Assembly (NCBI RefSeq): GCF_033958435.1
Contig: NC_134147.1
Span: forward strand, 47,796,001-47,860,000
Origin: Carettochelys insculpta
Taxonomy: Eukaryota > Chordata > Testudines > Carettochelyidae
Direction of reading: 5' to 3'
Length of the DNA stretch: 64,000 bases
The notes beneath the pieces were generated by a model. It ran no database searches, was not told the DNA's origin, and worked only from the letters and a program-made list of their open reading frames with translations. Position numbers and translations under genes: made by a program. How positions within the stretch are numbered: the stretch's first letter is position 1; every line of letters starts with the position of its first letter. Positions 1 through 12,349 of this stretch are shown here, in pieces.

Positions 1-660
1 AACCTGGATTTGAAACACTTACCTATGAAAATTCAATCAGGCATGTGCTTTCTGCTCTAAGTATTTACAGTATGCATGAGTTCCACTTAAAGGGGAAAAG
101 AAATCAATTGAGACTTATGGAACAAACCTTGCCTTGCAGTGCACAGCTCAAACAGAAGGCTGAGTAGCTGCCAGGGCAAACATATCACAGCCCCAGGGAC
201 AGCGTGACAACTTCGCCCCTCACTCTTCTGAAGGCAGTGAAGACAGGAAGATTAGCACATCCCCCAGCCCTGCCCCACCTCTTACCTGTGCATCTCCATT
301 CCCTTTGTGGTGTTTTTCCCTTAATATTCATTGCTTGGACAGATTTGGTTCTGATGCAGGGGCCTTGGGGGTGAAGAAGTTGTGATGCAAGGCCTGAAGA
401 TCTGTGATTATGCAAAGACGTCAACTAACCCACCTCGTGTACTGGGACACAAAAGCCAAGGCAGCCTTTGGGCTTCAGTAATTGCCTTAAGTGGCTCTGC
501 TGCTGCTCACTGGACTGCAGTGGGAGATTCCTTCCCTCATTGCTTTGACAGTAGCCGAGACCTACCTTGATCTTGCCCACATGGCAGGATTTGACCTCAT
601 CTAGTGATCCAGCTGATTAACATCTGGGCAGAGAGAAATACTGCATGCAGCATTCTGAAC
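1..660. other. no gene recognised
   Basis: Unique-looking vertebrate non-coding sequence. The open frames are short, have no recognisable domain and no supporting splice or start context. I see no repeat family here until the poly-T run near 680 that begins the next LINE. Confidence 0.5.
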
Positions 661-664
661 CAGT

Positions 665-2215
665 GCTGAAACGATTTCTTTTTTTTTTCTTTTCTTTTTG
701 TTTTAATGCTTCTGTGCCCTCAGGTGCTTAGGTGGTCAGTAGTTTCCCCCACGTGTTTTGGTCCTGTGCTGGTCTGTTCAATCTCCTGAGAGCCAGGTTG
801 ACAGATTTAGGTGGCTTTCTCTACCGTTCCAGGTAACATTTCTCTAGTTGCCCTCCTTTTTTCTGTCCAGGGGGACACCATTACCTCTTAGTTTGGAAAT
901 CATGTTGGAAACATCCTTAAAGGCTGTCCTGACCATGTTCGATGCTTTGTATTGTTTTGCTCTGTTTAAAATTTCTGACACTGTGGTTACGTCTACACGT
1001 GCATACTACATTGAAATAGCTTATTTCGATGTAGCGACATCGAAATAAGCTATTTCGATGAATAACGTCTACACGTCCTCCAGGGCTGGGAACGTCGACG
1101 TTCAACTTCGACGTTGGGCAGCACCACATCGAAATAGGTGCTGGGAGGGAACGTCTACACGCCAAAGTAGCACACATCAAAATAAGGGTGCCAGGCACAG
1201 CTGCAGACAGGGTCACAGGGAGGACTCAACAGCAAGCCACTCCCTTAAAGGGCCTCTCCCAGACACAGTTGCACTAAACAACACAAGATCCACAGAGCCG
1301 ACAACTGGTTGCAGACCCTGTGTATGCAGCATGGACCCCCAGCCGCCACAGCAGCAGCCAGAAGCCCTGGGCTAAGGGCTGCTGCACACGGTGACCATAG
1401 AGCCCCGCAGGGGCTAGAGAGAGAGCGTCTCTCAACCCCTCAGCTGATGGCCGCCATGGCGGACCCCGCTATTTCGATGTTGTGGGATGCGGATCGTCTA
1501 CACGTGCCCTACTTCGCCGCTTAACATCGACTTCAACTTCGAAATAGTGCCCAACATGTGTAGCCGTGACAGGCGCTATTTCGAAGTTGGCGCCGCTACT
1601 TTGAAGTAGCGTGCACGTGTAGATGCGGCCCGTATGAGATTTTTTCCAATAGACTCTCAAAAGCTTCTGCAGGCCCTTACTTTGGAATGTTTGATCTTCT
1701 CAATGTCTGTGGTAGCTTTCCATGACTCTAGCTCATGAAGGGTGACACACATGATGTCAGTCTTAATTTGTCTCAGTGCTGGTTATGCTATTTTATGCTA
1801 TTTTTTTCCAAACTTTTTCAAGTTTATGAAAGACATTAGCTTCTTTATATAGTTGCAGCTTGACATCTATAGTGGTTTCACCAGCAACTATGTGTCTCAC
1901 TCCCTAAATAAAGTGACTTATTTTTTCAAGAGTTTCTCTACCTCCATGAATGGTAACTTGGGAGACAGTGACAACTACATATTTTGCCTCCCCTGATTGA
2001 TAACCCAGCCAGTTTGTTTTGGTCTGTACACTGAAGGATGGGTCTTTTTTTCCATTCAGCCAGCTGTTGAAGTAAGCAGGTCAATATCCTCAGTGAAAAT
2101 GAGGTCATCCAATTGTGCTTTGTCATCTTCCATAAAATCAACAGCTTTAAACGTGCAAAAAACCTTGCACTGAGCTTCTCCCTCTGGTGAAGGAAAGTGG
2201 CTGTTGCAAGCCTCT
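665..2215 (-). mobile_element. degraded non-LTR LINE, RT to 3' end, split by a MITE
   Basis: Read on the minus strand, the right part (about 1634-2170) carries a broken reverse transcriptase. It shows a decayed LDDLxFADDI box (read as LDDLIFTEDIDLLT), then an INQG(K)xK-like stretch and an LRVYW-like region. The left part (about 665-984) continues with an NRPAQDQNTWGKL stretch and APEGTEA, which resembles the C-terminus of such LINE proteins. It ends in a T-rich run at 669-704, which is the poly-A tail in reverse. Several stops and frameshifts are present and the catalytic FADD box has lost its first Asp (TED). The clade is probably RTE/R4/Rex6-like, but I cannot settle this by eye. A 646-bp MITE sits inside it at 985-1630. 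Confidence 0.6.
985..1630 (+). mobile_element. MITE copy 1, TTCGAA-rich non-autonomous DNA transposon
   Basis: The ends are inverted repeats: GGTTACGTCTACACGTGC on the left and GCACGTGTAGATGCGGCC on the right. Flanking triplets are tgt (982-984) and cgt (1631-1633), which fit a 3-bp target-site duplication with one CpG transition. The interior holds short palindromes of the ATTTCGAAGT / CATCGAAAT type and a GC-rich core with no intact transposase. The same element recurs at 46593-47302 and, reversed, at 59028-59653. Terminal inverted repeats beginning GG with 3-bp duplications point to the PIF/Harbinger superfamily. That is an inference, since the triplets are not the usual TWA. This copy lacks about 65 bp near its right end that copy 2 retains. 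Confidence 0.8.
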
Positions 2216-2860
2216 GCAATGGATGGCTGTAATAGAAAAACGCAAGAGTGTATTCACGGCGGCAGCAGCAGGTGCTTTAAGATTTCCAATTTCTGTGTGC
2301 GAGAGAGGTGCTTATTTACTGTTAAACCTTGAGCTCAGTGCAAAGAACGCACACAGTTTAATTTATTGCTCCTTCACAACATTCCAGCTCTTTCCCAGAG
2401 AGACCTTTTAATTAGAGCAGGATCAGGAGAGAATTGCCCAGCCCTCCCCCAGTAACACACAGATAATAAAAGAAAGTAAAATGCTCTACTTTCCACGGGA
2501 ACATCAGAGTCATTAATTATCCTCCAAAAATTCCACTCAGGTTTCACTCTCCGCTGATTTAATCTTCCTCAGTACCACTGGCTTCCACCTTATCTCACAG
2601 GCAGTGAGTTCCAGGCATAGATGTCATCAAGAAAGTCTGAGCAAGTCATTCTTAGTCTAGAAAGGATGTGACGTGTCTCTGGATCACATGGAAGATCGCT
2701 GTTGTTGGGCAAGTCACTCTGGTACCAGTGAAGGGTGGTGCAGAAGCCAGAGACCATGAGACTTCAATGCATTATGTGCGACTCACAGGTACTCTGGAGG
2801 GCCCTGTGGTTCCAAGCACACCATGACACTGACCTTCTGGTCCTCAGTACTTGGAATTCC
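2216..2860. other. no gene recognised
   Basis: Non-coding sequence with no repeat that I can name. Short frames only. Confidence 0.45.
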
Positions 2861-2872
2861 ATACGCCAACTT

Positions 2873-3082
2873 CAAAAACAACAAGAAGTTCTGTGGCACC
2901 TTACAGACTAACAGATATTTGGAGCATAAGCTTTCGTGGGCAAAGACCGGTTGTTGCATCTGACAAAGCGGGTCTTTGTCCACGAAAGCTTATGCTCCAA
3001 AATGTCTGTTAGTCTGTAAGGTGCCGCAGGACTTCTCGTTGTTTTTGAAGATACAAACTAACTTGGCTACCCCTCTGATACT
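2873..3082. mobile_element. PLE-tail foldback element with 12-bp duplication
   Basis: This is a head-to-head inverted repeat. The left arm (CAACAAGAAGTTCTGTGGCACC through GGAGCATAAGCTTTCGTGGG) is mirrored by the right arm (CCACGAAAGCTTATGCTCC through GGTGCCGCAGGACTTCTCG). The right arm continues into the GATACAAACTAACTTGGCTACC end. It is flanked by atacgccaactt (2861-2872) and atatgccaactt (3083-3094), a 12-bp target-site duplication with one mismatch. The same tail is repeated at 27.7 kb, and a related tail follows the GIY-YIG endonuclease frame at 41.6-43.2 kb, so I take this as a Penelope-like derivative. The hammerhead-like box is decayed here (CTGACAA at the centre). There is no coding capacity. 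Confidence 0.8.
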
Positions 3083-3094
3083 ATATGCCAACTT

Positions 3095-6047
3095 GTATTC
3101 CAGAGATGTAGGGTTGTAGCATCGGGCCCCCGCTCTCCCCCTTGGAGTTATTTTTCTCCCTGGGCAGGGGAGGCACCAGTAGCCCTTTTCCCCCCTGCTC
3201 AAATTCTTACCACATCAGTTGAGGTTCATTAGTTTAAATGGCTATGATGGGCATGATGGACTTCTCTAGAGCCATGCTCTGAGCCTGTGGAGGGATTGGC
3301 AGGACCCCCGCAGAGTGCCAGGTCCTGGAATTAATGCTGCAGTGAGATGAACAGATGAGTTCACACTTCTCAGAGCTATTGTTTAAGGCTCTTTTCCAAC
3401 TCAGACACTCACCCCTGCATTGAATACATTCTGGTATAGTGACAGGACTCCCAGAGTTGGGGCCCATGATAAGAGCATACACGCCAGTACCTGAATCCAA
3501 CCTAGAGGACAAGACATACATGAACAGACTGAGGTAGACAAGATAAGCATCTGGGGAGACTGCAATACCTACTTCTTCATTTCATTAATTTAAATGTCCC
3601 CACCACTCCTGGGGATAGGTGTGGATTTTGTCTTTCATCTAGCCCTCACTACAAAGACCCTCTCTCCTCGTAGGTTCCAATTTACCAAGTGAAGACCTTA
3701 TGGTAGCTTATTGGCAATTGCTGTAAATTACTGATTTGAGAGATCATTATGAAGCACACCAATACAGGCCTATGGTGTGCAGGGGGTAGAGTAACCCAAT
3801 AAATATCATGCAGATTCAGAATCAATACAAACATAATTAAAACCTCCCTTTGAAAATTGAAATCAAGGATGAAAAGGAAGGGAGATGAAGATCAATAAAG
3901 GAGAAAAATAATGAAAAAGAGAGTAAGCAAAAGGCCTGGCATTACAAACAGCACATTGGGCTACTCAGAATTTGATATGTAAATATATGTCAGGCATGTA
4001 CGTCCCCTTCTGGCCTGCCAAGCTTTGGTTTAACACACTAGTTTCATGAGAAAGAGGTCTATCACACAGTGGGAATCACTTCTCAAGGTGGAGGTGTTAG
4101 CATTACAATGCTCAGCTTTTAGTGGAAAGGGTCTCAGTGGTTCAGGACACTGTTTCAATGCTTTTCTTTCACTAGTTCACTTTCACCTATGAAACTGGCA
4201 GCACAACAACTCTTCAAGTGTAGACACAGCCTGTGTGAGTGGGAGACCATTAGATCAGTCACTAGAAGCGAGTTCTGGTGGAGGTATTAGGTAGGAGACC
4301 TTGGAGATGGGGTATGCTAGGAACATGGGCACCTAGAGAGTGGTATAACTGATTTAGACCCAAGCCCTACAGCAAAGTTCATGTTCACTGCTCTTTACAC
4401 CTGCATAACCCATTGCAGGACTGGGCTCTGGAGGGTCAGAAGTATCGATAACACTAAAAGCTTTCAGTCGTCTAAGACTGTCATCCTTCAGTGGCTCCTT
4501 CTGGCCCACAAGCTGTGGCTTGATAGGTCGTGACAATCATGAGGCTTGTTTTGAGAGGCCATGTTTCCCATTCCCTCTGTTCTTACATAGCAACACTAAC
4601 ATGCAATACCCTTGTGCTGCAGATGCAAAAAGTAGTGGGAGACAGACTTCAAGCAGAAGCAAATTGTACACACCTACAGCCTACAGTGAGAGTGTTTCCA
4701 GGCTTACAACGTTTTGCAGGGGTCCAGGGAAGATGGACATGATTTGGACCCAGATTTCAAGGACAAGGCACAAGGAATCATGAGGATGATGGCTTGTTGA
4801 CACAGGAGGCAACCCATTCTATGGCGGTGTGCTTGCTAAAAGTGAAGTGCTACATAGAAGTACACAAGGGAATCTTAAGAGCACATCAGCAGGGTCTATA
4901 CAGATCAATTAATGCACAATGACCCCTCCCCCCATGTAGATAAGCCTTAAGCCAATATAAAAAACAAACACAACCCACATCACGCCAGGCTCCCTGCACT
5001 ATGTTTCTTGTTGTTCCCTGTAACATTAGGAAGCAACTCAGCACAAAAAGATAGGGTGAGCTACTTAGATTCCCAAGTAGTGGCAGTGTACTTAATGCCC
5101 CATCTCAGAGTCCCTCAGCAACACACCCAAGAACATACCTCTCCCAGCGTAGCTTCCTCTAGGGCTAGTGTGCCTGCGAGAGCTTAGATCGTAATTGACT
5201 GCTCATTTGCCAGTGACAGTGAAGGATTCTAACTCCCATCACACCCCCACACAGGTCTTTTAATTAACCTTCTGGCTTATTATGTTAACAATTACAAGTT
5301 AGGCCCTCTGAAGGCAAAGGGGGCTCTTCTGAAAAGATTTGAAGCAGGTAAGTAGGGCAAACACTAAGTACAAGACAAAACAGAACACCCTAGAGACCCA
5401 CAAGGTCATGTAAGCGCTACAGACCAGGGGGTTCACATGTCCACCTCTCTCCCAGGGAGAGCCAAAGTGTCTCCCTTCTGCATCTCTTACAAGCAACACA
5501 GGTCATCAGGCACGTTGAACCTGCAGACGGTTTTGAATGCCTCCTTGTTCTAATCCCTCCTCCATGAAGAGAGGGGAAAGGTAAAGACCAGTCAGATCTT
5601 CGCTGCTTAACATGCCATTGACAAAGACACCCTGTAAGGCAGGGAACAAGCTATGTAGAGGCTAATTTCTTAGCACAATCTGTCAATAGGCATTACTGTG
5701 TTTTGTCATATCTCCCCTAGTCTGATGAGGTTAAAGCCAAACCTGTTCACTATTAATGTTACGAAGTACGTAGGATAACATTTTGAAACATTTTGCAAGT
5801 CAGTTACACTTTGAGCATCCAAATTTGCTGGTTAAGAACAATTGTCTACTGCCCACACATCTTAAATAGTGGCTATTACAGACTCAGTTTATAAGGAAGT
5901 GAGATAATTATGCTGCCTTTAGTCTTCTGAACATGCATGTGTTGCACAAACAGAGCAGAGAATATTTCATGCTATTGTAAATGTAAATTTTCTTCACTCT
6001 CATTGCCACCTTTTGCTTTTTTAATGAAGAGTAACATAAGTTAGCAA
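3095..6047. other. no gene recognised; possible MITE scraps
   Basis: Mostly unique-looking AT-moderate sequence. A GTGTAGACACAGCC end near 4219-4233 and a CATGTAGATAAGCC end near 4935-4948 resemble one terminus of the turtle MITE families, but no matching second end is visible. The open frames are short and lack domains. Confidence 0.4.
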
Positions 6048-7045
6048 AAGGACATAAGAACAGTCACACCGGGTCAGACCAAAGGTCCATCTAGCCCAGA
6101 AACTTGTTTTCTGATAATGGCCAGTGCCCTAGAGGGAATGAGCAGAACAGGTAACCATCAAGTGATCCCACCCGTCACGCATTCCCTGCACTGATCAGAG
6201 GCTAGGGACACTATCCCTGCCCATTCTGGCTAGTAGCCATTGAGGAATGCCCCATGAATTTATCTAGGTTTTTATTACCCATTTATAGTCTTGGCCTTCA
6301 CAACATCCTCTGGGAAGGAGTTCCACAGGTTGACCATGAATTGTGTGAAGTATTTCCTTTAATTTGTTTTAAACCTGCCATCAGTTTCACTTGGTGACCC
6401 TCTAGTTCTCATGTTATGGGAAGGAAAATTACTCTTCTTTATTCTATTTCTCCACACCAATCACGATTTTAGAGACCTCTTTCATACCCCCACCTTAGCC
6501 ATCACTTTCCCAAGCTGAAAAGACCAAGTCTTAATAAATATGGCAGCCATTCCATATGCCTAATCACTTTTGTTGCCATTTTTCTAAACTTTATCCAATG
6601 GCAAGGTTTGGGTTTTTTTTGTTTTTGTTTTTTGAGATGAGGTGACCACATCTGCATGAAGTATTTGAGACGTAAGCAGACTATGGATTTATATAGAGAG
6701 AATGAGATATTTTCTCTTTTGCTCTATCTATTCCTTAATGATTCCAAACATGTTTCTTTTTTTGACTGCTGCTGCTCACTGAGTGGATGTTTTCAGAGAA
6801 CTATCCACAATGACTCCAACATCTCACTTTTGAGTGGTAACAGCTAATTTAGGCCCCATCCTTTTATACGTAGAGTTGGGATTATGTTTTTCAATTTGCA
6901 TTACTTAGTATTTATCAACATTGCATTTTGTTAGCAAGTCACCTAGTTGTGAGGTCCATTTGAAGTTCTTCACCATCTGCTTTGGACTTAACTATTTGTA
7001 GCATCTGCAAATTCTGACACCTCACTTTTTAGGAAGTTCCTAAAT
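6048..7045 (-). mobile_element. CR1 LINE, 3' region
   Basis: The left edge is the reverse of the well-known CR1 3' end (ATAAGAACRGYCAYACYGGGTCAGACC in plus-strand sense). It continues through the CCATCTAGCCCAG and CAAGTGATCCCACCC stretch. Further right it runs into the conserved CR1 block containing GGATTTATATAGAG, TTTTGACTGC, CACTGAGTGGATGTTTTCAGAGAACTATCCAC and TTTATCAACATTGCATTT. The element therefore reads right to left and is 5'-truncated near 7045, before the main RT motifs. It is about 1 kb long and clearly decayed, with a T-rich insertion near 6610-6632. CR1 is the dominant LINE of turtles, crocodilians and birds. Confidence 0.9.
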
Positions 7046-10000
7046 TTCTGTTGCCCTCTACTGCTTTCAGTATCAGAACTATGTAATAAATAGAGAGACG
7101 GCTGATGCGTCCCACTCTGCAGATCTTGGGCAAAACATCCATTGCAGTCACTGGGAAGTTTTCCCCATGTAAGAAATGCAGGATGGGACCTATACTGATT
7201 ATGCCATTTGCTCTGGGAAAGATTCGTACATTTCCCCTCTTATGTGTTTATAGGGGTCTCCTGCTGCTTACAGGCAGTGGGGCCAACAGCCACCATGGGC
7301 CTGAGACATGGTGGGAGAGGGCTGGCTCTGTGCCCCTGGAAGTGGTAGGACTGAAGGCAGAAGGGCCTGGGCTGAGTGCAGTCAACCCAGTCACTGCCCA
7401 GACCTCGGCATGCCCCTCCCCCTGCACCCTCAGAGCTATGTGAAGAGGTGCTCTGGCAGCAATTCAAATGGGCCCAGGGGCTCTGGGTGTCACGGCTACT
7501 GCTGCAATGATGCTGCAGCCAGGAGCTCTGGGCCCCTTTGAATCTCCGGGCCCCAGTGCAATCACTCCCTCTTGCCTTCCGCTGGCCAACAGACCTGTTT
7601 ATAGGCAATAGGCAATACTGTCCTTAGCAGAAAAGGTCTTCCAAACCACTTATAAAACACGTGCACTGCCTGTTGCTTTCCTGGGGTGGTGTGATACCAC
7701 CTGGGGAGACATACCCGCAGCAGTAGCAGCAGAATACACAATGGTAAATACTTGTTTGCAGCCTGGCTTGGATTTGCTCCAGAGAGCTGTTCAGAAAAAT
7801 CAGATTTTCCCTCATCCAACTTAAAGCTTCAGTGTTGACCTTTTCCTCCTTCAGAGCCATCTCAAATGACAGGAACAATCAGGTTTTAATGCTGAAGGTC
7901 ATTCGCCTCAACCTTGTCCATTTTCTACTTCCCTCCAAGTCCACGCACACTGTTCTGCTTCCCAAGATCATGTTCTGTCCCCTGGTCAGAGAGCGGCTCG
8001 ACAGCACGCAGTAAGGAGAATCCTAATGAGTTGAACTCATGCTGAACTTCCTTCTTTAGCAGCTGTTTTGGTGATTTGTTGACCTCTGCAGCTCACCCAA
8101 GAATGTTCCACATCTTGATGGGGTGGATAAAGTAGACACGGATTTTATGTGCCAACTCTTCTGTATTTTCAGCAATGTGCTGGTCACAGAGCAGGACAGT
8201 GCTGTGCAAGTTTAAGCAGTGGAGGAAGCCTGCTGGGTGTATCTAGGGTGCCTGAAAGTTGCCTAAAACAGTCTCTTCCCCCTGTTAGCAGTGATTCTAA
8301 ACTCTGAGTGACAGCTCAAGATTCTTGAACAGCCAAGTGGAATCTTAATGAGATCTACTTACGTTTAAATGGGGTATTCTGGAAGTCTCCTTCCTCCAGG
8401 CTTCTAAGCAAGCTCTATGTACTCCTTTATTTTTCTCTGTTAATTATTTCAGGATTGCCTCTGATTGCTGTATCAGCCATCTACAAAGGGCACCAAGGGG
8501 GTCTAATAACTTGTGGCACATGTTTTGCTTTCACCTTTATTAACTGATAGGAGAGAAAACCAAAGTAAAGGGAGATTAAGGTCAGTGTCCCCTCAGTCGC
8601 CAGTTGCTGTATAATCCACTGCATTATTGCTGGGCAAGATTATTGGCACTGATAGGATCTGTTCTTGGAGACATTCCGCTCTGTTGAGGTTTGCAGCTCT
8701 GGTGTGCCTTTCCCGAGCATTCCTGTCCTATCTGAGCAGAGAAATCGGTGGGATTTTGTGCTACACTCGCTGATGTGCAGCCAGCAACTGGCTTCATAAA
8801 GATGCTGTGCTGACAGGATGTACTTGCCTTGCCCTACCACAGTGCATCCTACTGCACTAGAGCTAATTATTTACTGGGAGTAATATCTCTTCCACTTCAG
8901 CCCAGCCTTTCTGCATCTCGAATCCAGGCACTGGGGAGGGCACTGGCTTCTAGTTCCTACATGCAAGGTACCAGCCAGCAGAGCTGAATCAGACCAAGAG
9001 GAGGGGACTCATGTTACGCCCGGGCTGGGGTGAGTGCAAGTTACCTATTCGATAAAAAGGGCACCAGAGGGGCTCTGAGAAGAGCAGTTACACAATGCAC
9101 TGTGCACAGGACTTGGCCCAAAGGCACAGGAGCCCTTCCAGAGTGACTTGGCTAACATGGAAGACCAAATGGCACTCTTCGGGGGAATACCGATTTCTGC
9201 AGAGGTTAGGACAGAGCTATGGTCCCCCGGGTGATAACTTACTCACCTGCATGGTACCATTGCAAACAAGAGGGTTACACCTCTGAGTAACCACTCCCCT
9301 GTGTACAGAAATAAGGAGTTCACCATCAATCTGGTCCTTAAATAGTTCATCCAACTTCAACTTTCTGCTATTTCATCCACCATTGGACAAGCTCTATGGT
9401 TCTACCTAGATTTTACTCAGTTACCCTCAGTCTTCATCCCAACTCATTCCTTATTGAAGTCATTCATTTGGTTCCAGGATTTTCATGGTCCAGGTCACTC
9501 ATATATTAACAGTAGCTTTACCTATTATAGATACATCAGTTGCTCTTGGCACCCTGGTAACAGAGTACCACTTACTTTTCATTTAGACTCATTACATTAC
9601 ATATTTTTTTCTAGGTTTTCGATCTAGCACCTATGATTTGTGGACGACTAAATATGGTCATGGTGGTCCTACACCTGTAACCATTAAAGAGCCACCATAA
9701 ACCTGCAGGCTATGGTATTTACCAGCCCAGCTGCAATGCCAGGAAATCAGCATATTTCCAATACTGCAGACCAGTAACTGGTGAATGCCAACTATCAAGG
9801 ACTGCTGTACTTGCGCTTTTGACAGTCTCTGGCCTTTTGGTGGCCTGAGCAGGGAACTCAGAGGAAGGAAAGAACCGGGGCTAGCTGTAATTAGCACAGT
9901 TTGCACACGGGGGGGGGGGGCAGAAGAGCAATGGTTATGCCTTAGCTGTGCCTTCTCAGTCCCCTATGCAACACCCCAACATTCTATTAAACAGCCACAT

Positions 10001-10754
10001 TTTAAACAGTAACCAACATACCTTAAATTCCAGGATAATCCACTTATGTTTGCAATTAATGCTGGAAGGTAAAAGTGTTTTTAAATTACCTTAATTTGGG
10101 GATTCTTACCTTCTCCAGGAGCAACGCTAAGTTGCTGGAAGTAGATACCTCCTAGCAACAACACACACACTCAGACATAAGCTTTGAGAACTACTTCTGC
10201 TGCTCCCATTACTTTGAAAGCTGGTATTGGATCCCTACTGATGCCAAGCGAGAAGCCCCAGCTAGTGAGCTCAGCCCATGTGCAGCACCTCCCAAGGGAG
10301 CTGGGAGATGGCAGTCAATTCTCTCTGGTTCACTGGTATGGTTCTGAGAACTTCCCTACCAATTAGTCTTCCACCAACACGTTTACAATTCACAAATATC
10401 TCATTTGCTAATATTTCTTCCCCAACTAACTTCACTTCAGGGTAGAGGGCTATCGATGACTTAGCATGGTGTGAACAGATATGTCAACCCTAGGACTGCA
10501 TCAAGTCCTTTCATCTAAAATTCTGGGATTAAAGTGAATCTGCTCACAGATTGCTCCTTGGGTGTATATCCAGTACATTTATAATGGGAATAGTGAGTGT
10601 GGATGTGATTAAACCAAGCAGCGGTTATTGTATGGGAATTAAAAGGCAATGTTTACCTAGAGATGGCAGCATTTAAAGCCTCTTCCTATTTTTACATCAT
10701 GGAGGTGACAATGTTTTTTAAGTTACTTTCATACTGAAATCAAAGGATGTTTGC
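7046..10754. other. no gene recognised; GC-rich patch near 7.25-7.56 kb
   Basis: The block 7250-7560 is GC-rich and contains GGGCCC runs. It looks repeat-derived, but I cannot name it. The rest is ordinary non-coding sequence. Opposite-strand frames of 122 and 77 residues in the GC-rich block have no domain. Confidence 0.4.
9909..9920 (+). repeat. G homopolymer, 12 bases
   Basis: Uninterrupted run of 12 G. A simple-sequence tract, likely length-variable. Confidence 0.95.
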
Positions 10755-10990
10755 CATTAACTTCCAATTATTATTTTGTACACACTGAGATAGCCCTGTT
10801 GTGTTCAGCACTGTACCCAGCTAGTCTCTAGCTCAAAGAGCTCCAGGCTGAACAGACGAGGTGAAGGGAACCAGAATCAAGAGAAGAGACATGCCCAAGG
10901 TGATCCAAGAGGTCAGTGGCAGTGCTGAGAATAGCCTACACATGTGCTGCCTCCTATTCCAGGGCCCTGTGCATTAGCTAGTGCGGCTTC
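10755..10990 (+). mobile_element. ancient L2/MIR-type 3' end fragment
   Basis: The order of motifs CAAAGAGCTCCAGGCTGAACAGAC, GACATGCCCAAGGTGATCC and GGTCAGTGGCAGTGCTGAGAATAG is that of the old amniote L2/MIR-like tail (consensus sense: aagagcttacagtc, tgcccaaggtcac, agtggcagagc). Strongly diverged, so boundaries are approximate. Confidence 0.6.
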
Positions 10991-12349
10991 CTGCAAAGGC
11001 ACCAGAGTCACTTTCTATAGCTTCAGAAAGCCCAATACAAAAGCAATCCTCCATAAGCGTCCCTCGTTAGCTGTGTATAAATCTAATAATAACAGAGCAA
11101 TTACAGCAGGCACCAGCCACCTGAACTGTGGAGTCAAGGGATAATGCGAGATGGTGTGCTCTCGTGCTGTTATGGTCACCTTAGCTATTACTTGTAATAA
11201 CATTAGGCACGGCATTTTCAAACAGAAATGTAGTTTTCAGGCTGCCGTTCCTATAATGACAGACTGCATGAAAAAATCTCTACCAATTACAAGACCTATT
11301 TTGCCAATTGTCAGTGAAGGAAGACAGCACGTGAGAAACAAACAAATCTTTGCAAGCAACATATTATTACTATTTATTGATGTGCATAATGATGCACCTT
11401 TGCATCTCGGTGCTTAAGAACAGACAGGTAAACACAAGCAGAAATGACCTTAAGACATCACCGTATTGAATGATCCGCCAGCCATAAATCTTCCCCCTGC
11501 TCATAGAATGCTAGGCTGGGGCCCAGATGCTGCTTTATAGCTTCTTGTCATTTATTTATAAGATTAGCTCCTGGAGACTACCATGGAGATGCAGGCCTCA
11601 TTGTACCAGGTGCTACGCAGATGCAGAAGGAAAGATGCTCTCCAGGGCAGGAAGTAAGACAGACAACGGGTGGGAGAAAAGTCACTGAATTTGGACAAAT
11701 CCTCCTCTGAGGCTTCCCAAGTCCAAGAGGTTCCATTCTGCAAGGGCAATAAGGCAGATCCGGGGAAGCTCTCCAGTAGGTTCAGTGGCTCTGAAAGGCT
11801 CAGAACACAGTCCCCGAGGGGCTTCTGTCACCTCTCGGCACAGCAGGATTGAGGGTTAGCACTCCAACAGAGTCAGTGAACTTAACTTTGCATGGATAAG
11901 TCATTGCCACCCCAGGAGGCCCAAAGGCAGCAGGGGGTCACTGAAAGCTCAGAGTGCAGGAGCACTTTACTGCCATAAGGCGTTTGTGGTAAGCTTCCTT
12001 CCCTCATCAGCCCCTGCTCCATGGCCCTACGCCTGGCTTCCCAGGCTTGGAATATAGCAATGCATGGACCACAGGCAGTGCGGAGAAACCCTGTAACATG
12101 GAGCAGGAGGATCATGTGGTTCCACCACCTTGCTTCCAGCAGCCAGATCACATTCAAAATGCTAACGCTACGTGAAATGCTTTCCCAGCATTGCATTCCC
12201 ACGTGAGCAATGGCTACAGCTGTCACAGGGACAACACAAATGTGCAAATGGAAGGGGAGTCACCACTGTGTGGGGAGATCAGGGCGCTGGTCCCTCCACT
12301 GTCCTGGATTCCAAGACCTGAAGGGATCCCTGGAGTCTGACCTCATGTA
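10991..12349. other. no gene recognised
   Basis: Non-coding sequence. The stretch 11080-11230 is AT-rich with repeated TAATAA motifs, but nothing shows function. The 121-residue minus frame at 11882-12247 has no recognisable domain. Confidence 0.4.

Noticed and set aside
2873..3082. foldbacks as ordinary inverted-repeat DNA transposons
   Set aside because: Outer ends are not inverted at all copies (right arm extends or is truncated), duplications vary from 11 to 15 bp, and a related tail follows a GIY-YIG endonuclease frame; these fit Penelope-like elements better.
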